Assembly (NCBI GenBank): GCA_051201585.1
Contig: CP179198.1
Coordinates: forward strand, 682,001-746,000
DNA from: UBA868 sp016776875
GTDB lineage: Bacteria > Pseudomonadota > Gammaproteobacteria > Arenicellales > UBA868
Direction of reading: 5' to 3'
DNA length: 64,000 nucleotides
Below the pieces are notes generated by a model. It was given only the letters and a program-made list of their open reading frames with translations. It searched no databases and was not told where the DNA came from. Numbering within the stretch: position 1 is the stretch's first letter; every line of letters begins with the position of its first letter. Positions 8,367 to 17,858 of the stretch are shown here, in pieces. Made by a program: the position numbers and the translations under genes.

Positions 8367-10272
8367 TCAAGCGACTTCGTCTCCTAGTTGAATTCGCATC
8401 CGATGGTTGATGTCTTGAGTATCTCCGCTTTTGGGTTCATTTGCGAGTCGCGCGACAGGTAGTTCAGACTGGATTCGTTTGTGAAAACGCCGCACATTTT
8501 CCTCCCTTGATGAAAAGCTTTGGATTTGGGAAGGCGCTTGAATTCATGCCCAGCTGCATCCATCGCATAAAAGACGCGTCTTCTTTTTCGGTTAATTTAT
8601 TGATTCGGGCGCTTAGGTAGCGAGCGACATTCACCTCCCTTCGGTCGTCGGGCAGCGCATAACTGGCACCGAGGTACCAGCTCGAATCGACGGTGTTGGG
8701 TAGCGTCATGTAGAACTCAATCGACTCAGGATACAGGCCGATCACCATGCTTGGAAAAATGTTGAAGTAAAGCCACGCGCGCTGGTTCTGTTCAGGTAGA
8801 TGGTCAAATTGAGGCAGGAATTTTTGATACTGCCGCACACTCCAGAGTCGAGCGGGATTGTCATTGATTTGAGCCCGAGCGACCAGAACGCCCCCAATCT
8901 CCAAGTCCTCATAGGTTTTGCCATACAACTGTTGAAGCGCTGGATGCCCCGTGGGTACATGATAGCCCTCGTTATCAATATCGTGGATCACTTTCCAGTT
9001 GTACGGGCGGGTTTCGCGATACCGAGATCCTGCGATGGGCTGGATCTTTTCTAATTGATAAGGGGCGACCAGATCCTTGATCGGCCCAAGACTGTCAGCA
9101 ACGGAGTCGCCAGTGCCGCCAAATCGAATAAATATAAAACCCATCCAGATCTCAAGATCAAGCGATACAAGTCTGTTTTGACCCAGATCGAGGTTTTCGA
9201 ATGTCTGGGCAGCGGGAACGCTTAATAATTCGCCGTTCAAGCAATAGGTCCAACCGTGAAACGGGCAGCTCAGTGTGCGTCCACAGGTGCCTCGCTCGCT
9301 ATCTAATAACTTTGCGCCGCGATGGCGACAGACATTATGAAACGCGCGAATCTTGCCGTCTTGACCGCGAACAATAAGTGCCCGCTCCCCGACCGCATCG
9401 AGTGTGAGGTAGTTTTGGGAGTGCGGAATATCACTGATGTGTCCGGCTAGCAGCCAATGGGTTTTGAATAGATGGTTTTGCTCGAGTTTGAAAAAATCTG
9501 TGCTGTAGTACGTCCAGGGCGCAAGTAAATCGCTCTGTGCGTTATGCTGAGCCTTCTCAGTCGACTCGACAGGGCTCGGTGATTTGTCAGTATTATTGGC
9601 TTTGAAAGAGCCATCGTTAGTTTTAGACTCCGGACAAACCGATTCGATAAAGTCTTCGCAAAGATCGATTGCGGCACCGGGATCAAAATCATCCGGCTGA
9701 AATAGCGCTTCTTCCCAATAACCATTGAGAAGACCCTCAAGCGCTCTCGCGATTGTGATCGGGTTTAGATCAGTTCGTGCATTTTTCTCGCATAAGACTT
9801 TTACGGTTCCTACCAGTGACTCCATAAATGCGGTATCTTTATCTTCGCAAATCGACATGTATTCATTTCGCGCGCGACTTTCACTGGTAAACGCATACCA
9901 GACTGCAATCTTCTCAGTGGTAAATATTTGCGGGTCAAAGCGGGCTTGGATCACATTGGATAAGATTTTTCGGGGCGTTTCAGACAAGCTAAATGCACGG
10001 CGGATCACCTGTTCATATTCCGCGCTCAGACTCTGAAGCGTCTCCAGTAGTAGTTGCTTTTTGCTGGAAAAATAAAAGTTGGCGATTCCAGTTGATAGTT
10101 CGGCGGCTTGAGTGACTCGTGAGATCGTTGTATTGGATAGACCGTATGCACTGATGCAGTGGATCGTGGCCTCAATTAACTGCTGTTTTCGGTGGTCTTT
10201 CGGGTGCTGTGGGCCCGGATTTGGTTTAGATTGGTCCATGTTGTTTCTTTGGCGCAGCAAGAGATTGTTCAT
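8367..10272 (-). CDS. BetI-like TetR regulator fused to a Rieske non-haem iron oxygenase, C-terminus frameshifted
   Basis: One reading frame encodes two proteins normally made separately. Residues about 26-215 are a TetR/BetI-type repressor: an HTH segment (TISRVTQAAELSTGIANFYF) and a BetI-like ligand domain ending ALEGLLNGYWEEALFQPDDF. After a polar linker of about 35 residues with no Met comes a Rieske oxygenase alpha subunit: [2Fe-2S] ligands C315/H317 and C336/H339, and mononuclear-iron site DNEGYHVPTGH (H438, H443) with probable third ligand D565. As written it stops at 8464. Removing one base at AAAGCTT (8512-8523) restores PSFSSREENVRRFHKRI and the usual family C-terminus, ending at TGA 8367 (634 residues). 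Substrate is unknown; betaine- or proline-betaine-like N-methyl compounds are plausible. Start ATG 10272 or 10239 is uncertain. Confidence 0.85.
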
Positions 10273-10297
10273 CTATTTGAACATAATTATAATAAAT

Positions 10298-10311
10298 TGA
10301 ATACCTATTCA
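10298..10311. promoter_or_regulatory. Palindromic operator candidate between the TetR-Rieske gene and the amine oxidase gene
   Basis: TGAATACCTATTCA, a perfect 6-bp inverted repeat (TGAATA / TATTCA) with a 2-bp spacer, in the only 50 bp between two divergent genes. Its size and form suit a TetR-family dimer. It lies where a bound repressor would block both promoters, so autoregulation by the fused TetR domain and control of the amine oxidase are the natural reading. Binding is inferred, not shown. Confidence 0.6.
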
Positions 10312-10322
10312 GTAAACTATTT

Positions 10323-11564
10323 ATGACTAAAACAAGCAACTACCCCCTAATTATTATCGGCGCGGGTGCCGCAGGCCTGGCGGCATCCGAGCTGGCTACC
10401 CGACGGGGAGTTAGGCATCGCGTGCTCGAAGCCTCTCATCGAACCGGCGGACGAGGGCTAACGGAAATACTCGCCGATCAATATCCTGTAGATCTAGGGT
10501 GTCACTGGCTTCACTCTGGAAGCATCAATCCCTACACGCAATGGGCGACGGAACTGGGTTTTGACTATCACGTTTCTAAATGGGAATTCAGCATGTTTAT
10601 CGATGGGGCATGGTATTCCGACGCCGACGCAACTGCGCCGTTTCGATACATTGATGAATTGAATTCGAGAATGGAGGGGTGTCGTAAGAAGGGTGGTGTG
10701 TGTTCCCAGTGGGAAATCGCAGACGCTGATAATCAGTGGAATCAATTCTTCCAGTATTGGGTCAGCTTGATGTCGTCTGTTGATGCTGATCAAGTATCGA
10801 TTCTGGATATTTGCGAGTATCGAGATACCCATGAGGATTGGCCGGTGAAAAAGGGTTACGGCGCTTTGATTGCACAACAGGGTTTAGATTGCCCGGTCGA
10901 TCTTAATTGCGTGGTAACCAAAATTAACTGGGGCGATCTGCCGATATCGATCGAAACCTCCCAAGGCGTGATTACGGCTGATCGGGTGGTGATCACAGCC
11001 TCGACCGGCGTCCTTAATGCAGGTGATATTGAATTCAACCCCAAATTACCCGGTTGGAAAATGGAATCGATTAGTGCACTTCCTCTCGGTAATTCGAATT
11101 ACACTTTTTGTACATTTGAGCCTGACGCGATTGATCCTGATGCGCCAGATCACATTCTATGGCAGCGAGATGATCAAACCTTCTGGGTGCGGCTACGTGA
11201 ATTTGGTCAGCCCTACGCATTCACCTCAACCGGTGGACGGTTCGCATGGTGGCTTGAAAAACAAGGGCAGAACGCGAGTATCGAGCTTTTCAGTGATGTA
11301 ATGGTCGATATATTTGGAAGTCGCATTCGGGACAAGTTAAGCAATTTTAAGGTGAGCGCCTGGGGGATGGATCCATGGATTCGGGGCGCCTATTCAGCAG
11401 CGCAACCTGGAACGTCAGGTATGCGGGCAGAGTTGGCACGTGACATTGATAACCGGCTTTTTTTCGCAGGTGAGGCGACATCGCTCGACTCCTTCAGCAC
11501 GGCTCATGGCGCCTATCAATCAGGGCATCGGGCTATCAATCAGGTGTGTGATTCCTTTTCCTAG
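10323..11564 (+). CDS. FAD-dependent amine oxidase
   Basis: 413 residues. N-terminal dinucleotide-binding motif GAGAAGLAASELA (about 13-25) followed by the amine-oxidase hallmark RTGGRG. The C-terminal FAD closure has WIRGAYSAAQPG and LFFAGEATS followed by TAHGAYQSGHRA, as in monoamine, polyamine and tryptophan oxidases. There is no signal peptide, so it is cytoplasmic. It would oxidatively deaminate an amine to an aldehyde or imine. It is divergent from the TetR-Rieske fusion and lies beyond the pot operon, so an imported polyamine or a demethylation product of the Rieske enzyme is the likely substrate. No Shine-Dalgarno sequence is clear. Confidence 0.85.
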   Translation: MTKTSNYPLIIIGAGAAGLAASELATRRGVRHRVLEASHRTGGRGLTEILADQYPVDLGCHWLHSGSINPYTQWATELGFDYHVSKWEFSMFIDGAWYSDADATAPFRYIDELNSRMEGCRKKGGVCSQWEIADADNQWNQFFQYWVSLMSSVDADQVSILDICEYRDTHEDWPVKKGYGALIAQQGLDCPVDLNCVVTKINWGDLPISIETSQGVITADRVVITASTGVLNAGDIEFNPKLPGWKMESISALPLGNSNYTFCTFEPDAIDPDAPDHILWQRDDQTFWVRLREFGQPYAFTSTGGRFAWWLEKQGQNASIELFSDVMVDIFGSRIRDKLSNFKVSAWGMDPWIRGAYSAAQPGTSGMRAELARDIDNRLFFAGEATSLDSFSTAHGAYQSGHRAINQVCDSFS

Positions 11565-11616
11565 AGTTACTGTCGTTAAGTCTGAATATTAGCGACGTTT
11601 GTGGTGATAATTGATC

Positions 11617-12861
11617 TCAATCGTGAGGTGTGAGGTAATCGTCGAGAACAGATGCGTATTGCTCGCTTTCTTTGATTTCAATCTTGGCGACAGACCGATG
11701 ATGAACTTCGTCTGGTCCATCCGCAAACCGCAGTGCACGACCCCACGTCCAATGATCCGCAAGTGGTGTATCCGGGCTGACGCCCATTGCGCCAAAAGCT
11801 TGAATTGCGCGATCAAGCACAGTGGTATGTAAAACAGGTATCAGCGCCTTAATCATCGAGATTTCCTTTCGGGCTGCTTTAGCGCCTCTCTCATCAATGA
11901 GCCAGGCCGTTTTGAGAACCAGCAAACGGGCTTGTTCGATTTCAATTCGTGATCTGGAAATCCATTCCGCAACGGTGCCGTGTTCATGCAGATGTTTCCC
12001 GAAGGTTTCTCTTTCTTGACTGCGGCGTGTCATTAATTCAAGGGCAAGTTCCGCGGCGCCGATTGAGCGCATACAGTGATGAATGCGCCCGGGTCCTAAT
12101 CGGGCCTGTGCAAGCGCAAATCCAGATCCTTCCTCACCCAGTAGATTGGAAACGGGCACTTTTACGTGATCAAAATCAATCTCGCAGTGACCTTCCGGAT
12201 GATGATGATTCATGACGGTTAAATTTCTAATGACTGTGACACCTGCAGAATCGATGGGAACCAAGATCATGCTCTGCTGATGATAAGTATCTGCCTCGGG
12301 ATTGGTCTTTCCCATGACGATCAGGAGTCTGCAGTCGGGGTGAGCGGCGTTGGTAATCCACCACTTTCTCCCCGAAATAATATAGTGATCACCTTCGCGG
12401 GTAATACGGGTTTGAATATTAGACGCGTCGGATGAGGCGGTCTTGGGTTCGGTCATCGCGAATGCAGAGCGAATTTCTCCGTTGAGTAGGGGCGCTAACC
12501 ATTGGTCATATTGCGCGGGGGATGAGAACATATGGAGAAGTTCCATATTGCCTGTGTCGGGGGCGTTACAGTTGAACACCTCAGAGGCCCAGCTGACACG
12601 ACCCATGATCTCAGCTAAAGGGGCGTACTCCAGATTAGTCAGCGGTGTGCCGGGCTCTTCTGTTTTTAGGGCGGGAAGAAACAGGTTCCACAACCCTTGC
12701 TGTCTTGCAAGACTTTTTAGCTCTTCCATGAATGAGACGGGAAACTGCCCCCTCTCTACCTCTTTTTGCCATTCTTTGATGCGAGGTACAATTTGAGCGT
12801 TCATGAACGCCTGTACCTGAGTGCGTAATCCTTCTACTTTTGCTGAGTAAGCGAAATCCAT
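11617..12861 (-). CDS. Acyl-CoA dehydrogenase, ACAD10/ACAD11 type
   Basis: 414 residues, flavoprotein of the acyl-CoA dehydrogenase superfamily. Visible markers are the FAD-binding AFAMTEPKTASSDASNI and the segment WWITNAAHPDC, a typical LGEEGSGFALAQARLGPGRIHH core and the C-terminal AIQAFGAMGVSPDTPLADHW. The HHCMRSIG segment and length fit the ACAD10/11-like group (often annotated DUF1974-free, fadE36-like) more than short-chain SCAD. In the same direction upstream lie a quinone-oxidoreductase-like gene and an APH-like kinase; in animals ACAD10 and ACAD11 carry a kinase and a dehydrogenase in one protein, so the three genes probably act together. Confidence 0.88.
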   Translation of the reverse strand: MDFAYSAKVEGLRTQVQAFMNAQIVPRIKEWQKEVERGQFPVSFMEELKSLARQQGLWNLFLPALKTEEPGTPLTNLEYAPLAEIMGRVSWASEVFNCNAPDTGNMELLHMFSSPAQYDQWLAPLLNGEIRSAFAMTEPKTASSDASNIQTRITREGDHYIISGRKWWITNAAHPDCRLLIVMGKTNPEADTYHQQSMILVPIDSAGVTVIRNLTVMNHHHPEGHCEIDFDHVKVPVSNLLGEEGSGFALAQARLGPGRIHHCMRSIGAAELALELMTRRSQERETFGKHLHEHGTVAEWISRSRIEIEQARLLVLKTAWLIDERGAKAARKEISMIKALIPVLHTTVLDRAIQAFGAMGVSPDTPLADHWTWGRALRFADGPDEVHHRSVAKIEIKESEQYASVLDDYLTPHD

Positions 12862-12968
12862 GTTTGTGCTTTCTTAGTCAGAGAGGCCCACCATGCTATC
12901 AGGTCTACCACCCGCGATCCAATTTCAGCGTGCACCTTTCATTAATTTGCCTGCGCGAATCATGTCGC

Positions 12969-13952
12969 TCAGGGTTTCAGAATAATCTTTCCATGAACCT
13001 GACGTTGTTCGATGAGCTGAAGCGCCCGGACGGCATCTTCAAGACGCATTTCGGCATGAATATGGGGAGTCAGGAGGCCATTGGCCACCATCTCGAAGAT
13101 CTGCCGATGATTCTTAAGAGCAAGATGAGACTCTTTCGCACAAAAGTTTCCCCAGAAGACCCCTACGGCACTGTAGCCCTTCACTAAAGGTAGGTTGAGT
13201 GCGAGTGTCGGCACCTCTCCAGCTGCGAATCCAATAATAAGCCAACGGCCGTTCCAGCCGATTGAGCGGCTCAACGTTTTGGCGAGATCACCACCCACAG
13301 GATCAAAAATGACATCGGCACCCGCGCCACCGGTGAGCGAGCGAAGCGTATCTCGCAGATCTTCTTTCGACAGATCAATGCCAACATCTGCCCCGTGTTG
13401 CTTTGCGGTCAGGATTTTTTCCGAGTTCGAACAGGCCGCAATGACGCGGGCACCAAGCGCTCGCCCTAATTGGACCGCCGCCAGCCCGGTACCGCCGGCC
13501 GCGCCAACAATCAGCAAGGATTCGCCAGCCTTCAGTGATGCACGCTGAACGAGTGCATGATACGCGGTTCCATAGGCGCAGAGCATCGCACCGGCATGAT
13601 TCACATCCACCGATGCGGGCACGGGGTACGCATGGTTTGCAGGTACCGATACATATTCGGCATAGGTGCCAAAATCTGGACTCATCGCAGCCACCCGTTG
13701 ACCAATTTCTAAGTGTTCAACGCCTTCGCCTACGGCCGCTACCGTGCCTGCGCATTCGAGGCCCGGAATGAAAGGCACCGCTGGTTTGGCCTGATAAAGG
13801 CCTTTCACTAACAGTGCATCAGGAAAATTGACCCCGATGGATTCAACTTGTATCCGTATTTGTCCGGGCGCCATTTCAGGTATTTGAACCTGCTGAACAG
13901 CGAGATCCCTTAGTGCGCCATATTCAGTACAAACTATTGCCTTCATCTCCAT
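12969..13952 (-). CDS. NADPH:quinone oxidoreductase-like zinc-free MDR enzyme
   Basis: 327 residues, medium-chain dehydrogenase/reductase. The GroES-like N-terminus (GVNFPDALLVKGLYQ) lacks the catalytic zinc cysteines, and the cofactor site is VGAAGGTGLAAVQLGRALGA (about residues 147-166), as in the QOR group. C-terminal GKIILKP is the normal family end. Its ATG overlaps the stop of the kinase gene (TAATG), so translation is coupled. Likely role: NADPH-dependent reduction of an enoyl or quinone intermediate in the same pathway as the acyl-CoA dehydrogenase. Some relatives are crotonyl/acryloyl-type reductases, so the substrate remains open. Confidence 0.85.
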   Translation of the reverse strand: MEMKAIVCTEYGALRDLAVQQVQIPEMAPGQIRIQVESIGVNFPDALLVKGLYQAKPAVPFIPGLECAGTVAAVGEGVEHLEIGQRVAAMSPDFGTYAEYVSVPANHAYPVPASVDVNHAGAMLCAYGTAYHALVQRASLKAGESLLIVGAAGGTGLAAVQLGRALGARVIAACSNSEKILTAKQHGADVGIDLSKEDLRDTLRSLTGGAGADVIFDPVGGDLAKTLSRSIGWNGRWLIIGFAAGEVPTLALNLPLVKGYSAVGVFWGNFCAKESHLALKNHRQIFEMVANGLLTPHIHAEMRLEDAVRALQLIEQRQVHGKIILKP

Positions 13953-14975
13953 TAGATAGCCTTAATCACGTCCACACCCTGCTGCGCCAATCTTGGCGCT
14001 AGCGCGCCCACCTGTAGCGCCTTTGTGCTCGAGGCGTTTCCGTCCATCGCGCGTTTGAGTACTCCTTGGCAAATGGCGGCGAGGCGAAAGAAGCTGAATG
14101 CAAGGTAGAACGACCAGTTTTCAATTGGACCGATTTGCCGTAATTTACAGTAAGAGTTAAGCATTTCGTCCTCAGACGGAATACCAAGGGTTGATCGCTC
14201 AATATTCTGAAGACCGCTAATTTGTTCGCCACTGGGCATCCTCAGGCACATGCAAAAGTAGGCAAGATCTGCTAACGGATGCCCTAATGTTGAAAGCTTC
14301 CCAATCGATTATTGCTTTAATGTCCGGTTTGTTTGCTGAAATAATGAGATTGTCCAAGCGAAAATCCCCGTGAATAATGGCGCTTTGACCATCATCTGCC
14401 GGCATATGTCGGGCCAACCAGTGAATTAATGTTTCCATTTCGTTGATTTTTTGAGTTTCGCTTGCGCGGTACTGCGTTGTCCAGCGATTGAACTGGCGCT
14501 CAAAATAGTTACCCATGGGCCCAAAGCCTTGAAGGCCAACTGAACCTGGATCCACCGAATGCAGGGCAGCAAGCGTTTGAATTTTTTGTGTATAGAGTGT
14601 GGATCTTTCAAAAGTGCTGAGTTGGGGCAAGGCAGGGTCCCAGAATATTCGGCCCGCTTCATAACTCATCACAAAAAAAATTGATCCCGCAACAGCCTCG
14701 TTTCCGCACAGGCATAGCATTCGCGGGACCGGCACATCCGTACCCTCTAGTGCTTTCATGACTTTGTACTCGCGCTCAACTGCGTGAGCCGACTTTAAAA
14801 GATCTCCTGCGGGCTTGCTCCGAAGTACAAAACGAGTGCTATCCGTTGAGAGGAGATAGGTCGGATTGGATTGGCCGTTTGAGAATTTCTCAATCTTGTT
14901 GATGCGATCAATTTCAGGAGCTGCGACGGCAAGATATTGCTGAATTGATTCAAGATGAGTATTGGGGTTATTCAT
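13952..14975 (-). CDS. APH-like phosphotransferase (ACAD10/11 kinase-domain type), interrupted by a +1 frameshift
   Basis: An aminoglycoside-phosphotransferase-fold kinase of the kind found fused to or next to ACAD10/11-type dehydrogenases. Seen: FSNGQSNPTYLL at the N-terminus, the catalytic loop IHGDFRLDNLI and the metal-binding IDWE. Directly after IDWE the frame breaks. Deleting one A at the AAAGCTT of 14293-14299 (minus-strand GAAGCTT to GAGCTT) restores DWELSTLGHPLADLAYFC, exactly the conserved motif of this family, and the frame then runs to the stop at 13952 (340 residues, normal length). The ATG overlaps the stop of the ABC exporter gene upstream. It presumably phosphorylates a hydroxyacyl-type substrate before the dehydrogenase acts. 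Confidence 0.87.
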
Positions 14976-16801
14976 TTTTGGCCTGGCATGCGCTCTTCAA
15001 GCGCCGCATTATTTTCTTGCTCTTCTTTTTTTTGCTCCGCCCACAGTCTTGAATACAAGCCACGTTGCTCAAGTAGTTTAACGTGCGTCCCTCGCTCTGT
15101 AATTTGCCCATCATCTAAAACGAGAATCTCATCGGAATCGACGATAGTGGAGAGTCGATGAGCAATGACAAGAGTCGTCTTTCCCTTGGAGAGTTTCGAG
15201 AAGTTATTTTGGATTTCTTTCTCGGTTGCGCTGTCAAGCGAGGAGGTTGCTTCATCAAAGAAAAATATCTCGGGATTTCTTAATAATGCCCTAGCGATTG
15301 CAACGCGTTGTTTTTCGCCGCCGGACAGTTTAAGTCCTCTTTCGCCAACACGAGTTTCAAAACCCCTCGGAAGTTTTTCAATAAATTGATCGAGTTGTGC
15401 AGACTGAGTCGCTGCCTGAATTTGATTGTCACTTGCTTCTGGGTCCCCATACGCGATGTTGTAGTGAAGCGTGTCGTTAAATAAAACGGTGTCTTGAGGA
15501 ACAACGGCAATAGCTTCACGAAGTGAGTGCTGTGTTACGAGACTAATATCTTCGTTATCGATAAAAATATTGCCAGACAGTGGGTCATAGAAGCGCAGCA
15601 ATAATCTACAGATTGTTGATTTTCCTGAGCCTGTGGGGCCAACGATGGCAGTTGTTGTCCCACGAGCTACGACAAAATTGATATTTTTAAGAATGATGCG
15701 TTCGGCCTCATAGCCGAAGATTACATTGCTAAACTTGATTTCACCGCCGAGGCGCGGAAGCGGAAATGCGCCTGGTGCGTCCGTGATTTCTGATTTTTCG
15801 TCAATCAAAGAAAACAGATTCTCCATATCGACAAGCGCCTGACGGATTTCGCGGTATACCGTTCCGAGCATGTTTAATGGAATAGCGAGTTGCATTAAGT
15901 AAGTATTCACGACCACGAAGTCGCCGACCGTCATTTTGCCGTCCCGAATATCAAAGGCCGCAAGAATCAGCATTCCTGTAACGCCGACAGTGACAACTGC
16001 TGCTTGGGCGACGTTGAGCAGCGATAGGCTTTCTCGGGTTTTGATCGCGGCGGATTCATATTGTGCAAGCGCATTATCAAGCCGGGCGATCTCGTGACGC
16101 TCATTGTTGAAATATCGGACCGTTTCGAAGTTCAGGAGCGAGTCGACGGTTCGTGTGCCAATGGTGTTTTCTGCTTCGTTCATTTGACGGCGGATGCGAT
16201 TTCGCCAGGTGGTGATGACAAAGGTCAACCAAACATAGGCAGCAATAGTGATAACGGTTATCGCAGTGTAAGCAAAGCCGAATAACACCCAAAGGATAAC
16301 GGCGACAAGGAGAATCTCAATTAATGTCGGCGCGATATTAAACGCAACAAAAGACAGCAGAAACTGAACACTGTTTGTGCCTCGATCAATAAAGCGATTA
16401 AGCGCGCCTGTTTTTCGGGAAAGATGGAACTGAATAGAAAGTGAATGTAGATGATCAAAAATCTGGCGAGCGAGCGTCCTCACTGCATTTTGGGCTACTC
16501 GTGCAAACAGCGCGTCCCGCACCTGATTCAAGACCAATGTTGTAAGTCGAAATAAACCGTAGGCCAGAATCACGGCGAGTGGGATGCCAAGCCATAATCC
16601 ACGTGTGTCGGCGAGATTATCGAGTTGATCGACGGCATCCCCTAAAAGCAGTGGCACAAATACGTTTGCTGCCTTAGCGGCCACGAGGCAGATGACGGCG
16701 ATCAGGACGCGCAGCCGGAGATCCTGGCGATCCCTGGGCCAGAGATAGGGCAGAAGGGTGATCAGTGTTCTGGCGGAATTTGAGTGTTGAGTTGGCTTCA
16801 T
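14972..16801 (-). CDS. ATM1/ABCB7-type ABC exporter (fused membrane and ATPase domains)
   Basis: 609 residues: about six transmembrane helices (residues 25-310) followed by an ATPase domain with Walker A GPTGSGKST (about 394-402), signature LSGGEKQR, Walker B IFFFDEATSSLD and AHRLSTI. The membrane half has the ATM1-like features RDALFARVAQNAVRTLA and DSLLNFETVRYFNNE, the second being a hallmark of the mitochondrial Atm1/bacterial NaAtm1 group, which exports glutathione-linked sulfur or metal compounds. The start ATG at 16801 leads its minus-strand group; its stop overlaps the kinase start by 4 nt. Role inferred from family; no metal-resistance genes accompany it. Confidence 0.9.
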   Translation of the reverse strand: MKPTQHSNSARTLITLLPYLWPRDRQDLRLRVLIAVICLVAAKAANVFVPLLLGDAVDQLDNLADTRGLWLGIPLAVILAYGLFRLTTLVLNQVRDALFARVAQNAVRTLARQIFDHLHSLSIQFHLSRKTGALNRFIDRGTNSVQFLLSFVAFNIAPTLIEILLVAVILWVLFGFAYTAITVITIAAYVWLTFVITTWRNRIRRQMNEAENTIGTRTVDSLLNFETVRYFNNERHEIARLDNALAQYESAAIKTRESLSLLNVAQAAVVTVGVTGMLILAAFDIRDGKMTVGDFVVVNTYLMQLAIPLNMLGTVYREIRQALVDMENLFSLIDEKSEITDAPGAFPLPRLGGEIKFSNVIFGYEAERIILKNINFVVARGTTTAIVGPTGSGKSTICRLLLRFYDPLSGNIFIDNEDISLVTQHSLREAIAVVPQDTVLFNDTLHYNIAYGDPEASDNQIQAATQSAQLDQFIEKLPRGFETRVGERGLKLSGGEKQRVAIARALLRNPEIFFFDEATSSLDSATEKEIQNNFSKLSKGKTTLVIAHRLSTIVDSDEILVLDDGQITERGTHVKLLEQRGLYSRLWAEQKKEEQENNAALEERMPGQK

Positions 16802-16859
16802 TAAATTTTATGCAGGAGATCAGATCTAGACTTGATTAGTATTTATCAGATGTGAGTGT

Positions 16860-17849
16860 TTAAATTTGACAAGCAAGTGGAGGTTCTTCCATCAGGGCTG
16901 CCTGTTCCCGAAGATCAAGAATGTGCTGCTCCCAGGAGCGCTGGGTATCAAACCAAGGAAACGCTCGTGGAAACGCCGGGTCGTTCCACCGCCGACCGAT
17001 CCAGGCAAAGTAGTGGATGAGTCTAAGGGTGCGCAAGGCCTCAACGAGGTGCAACTCGGCCGCATCAAATTCATTAAATCCGGTGTAGCCCTCGAGCAGA
17101 ATATTGAGGTCATATTCTTGCGCTTCACGACTCCCGGATAGAAACATCCATAAATCCTGGACCGCCGGGGCCATGCGGGAGTCATCCAAATCCACCAGAT
17201 GCGCCCCAGTATCCGTCCACAAAATGTTCCCGCGGTGGCAGTCGCCGTGAACTCGAATCGGCTGCATACCGGGACAACGATCGAAACACCATTGGATTCT
17301 GATCAAAAGATCATCGGTAAGGCTTTTGTATGCCACTTCTAATTCAAGGGGAATGAAATTATTCTCAAGCAGAAACTCAGTGCAGTTCGATCCGAACGTC
17401 GTTGCATCAAGTGTCGGTCGATGCTGGTATACGGATTGTTGGCCGATCGCATGCATGCGACCGATAAAACGTCCGAGTTGACGCAATTGATCGTGAGACT
17501 CGAAGTCGGGTGGTCGACCACCTTGCCGCTCAAAAAGGGAAAATCGGAATCCTTCAAAATGTCGCAACGTCTGACCCCGTGCATCAACAATTGGGGGGAC
17601 CAGTGATATCTCCTGACCCGCGAGCTGAAGTGAATATTCATGTTCCTCAAGAATTGCAGCATCACTCCATCGCTCTGGGCGATAAAATTTTGCGACGATT
17701 GATTGCCCGGTTTCCAGACCGATCTGAAAAACTCGATTTTCAAAACTGTTCATTTCGAGCATGCGACCGTCAGTTTGAAAGCCTGCACTGTCAACCGCAG
17801 ACAGTACTCGGTCGGGGTTTAGGGACTGATAGTCGATGATTGTGCTCAT
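16860..17849 (-). CDS. srkA: Stress-response kinase SrkA/YihE-like
   Basis: 329 residues, the usual length for SrkA, a bacterial Ser/Thr protein kinase with choline-kinase-like fold. Diagnostic segments: SFENRVFQIG near the N-terminus, IVAKFYRPERWSDAAILEEH (phosphate-binding Lys region) and the catalytic loop VHGDCHRGNILW followed by LVDLDDSRMAPAVQDLWM. Established for the E. coli protein: it protects cells under stress, probably by phosphorylation of target proteins. It is followed on the same strand, 58 bp away, by the ABC exporter, and preceded by an MFS gene whose stop lies 9 bp upstream of its start. Confidence 0.9.
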   Translation of the reverse strand: MSTIIDYQSLNPDRVLSAVDSAGFQTDGRMLEMNSFENRVFQIGLETGQSIVAKFYRPERWSDAAILEEHEYSLQLAGQEISLVPPIVDARGQTLRHFEGFRFSLFERQGGRPPDFESHDQLRQLGRFIGRMHAIGQQSVYQHRPTLDATTFGSNCTEFLLENNFIPLELEVAYKSLTDDLLIRIQWCFDRCPGMQPIRVHGDCHRGNILWTDTGAHLVDLDDSRMAPAVQDLWMFLSGSREAQEYDLNILLEGYTGFNEFDAAELHLVEALRTLRLIHYFAWIGRRWNDPAFPRAFPWFDTQRSWEQHILDLREQAALMEEPPLACQI

Positions 17850-17858
17850 TTAAATTTA

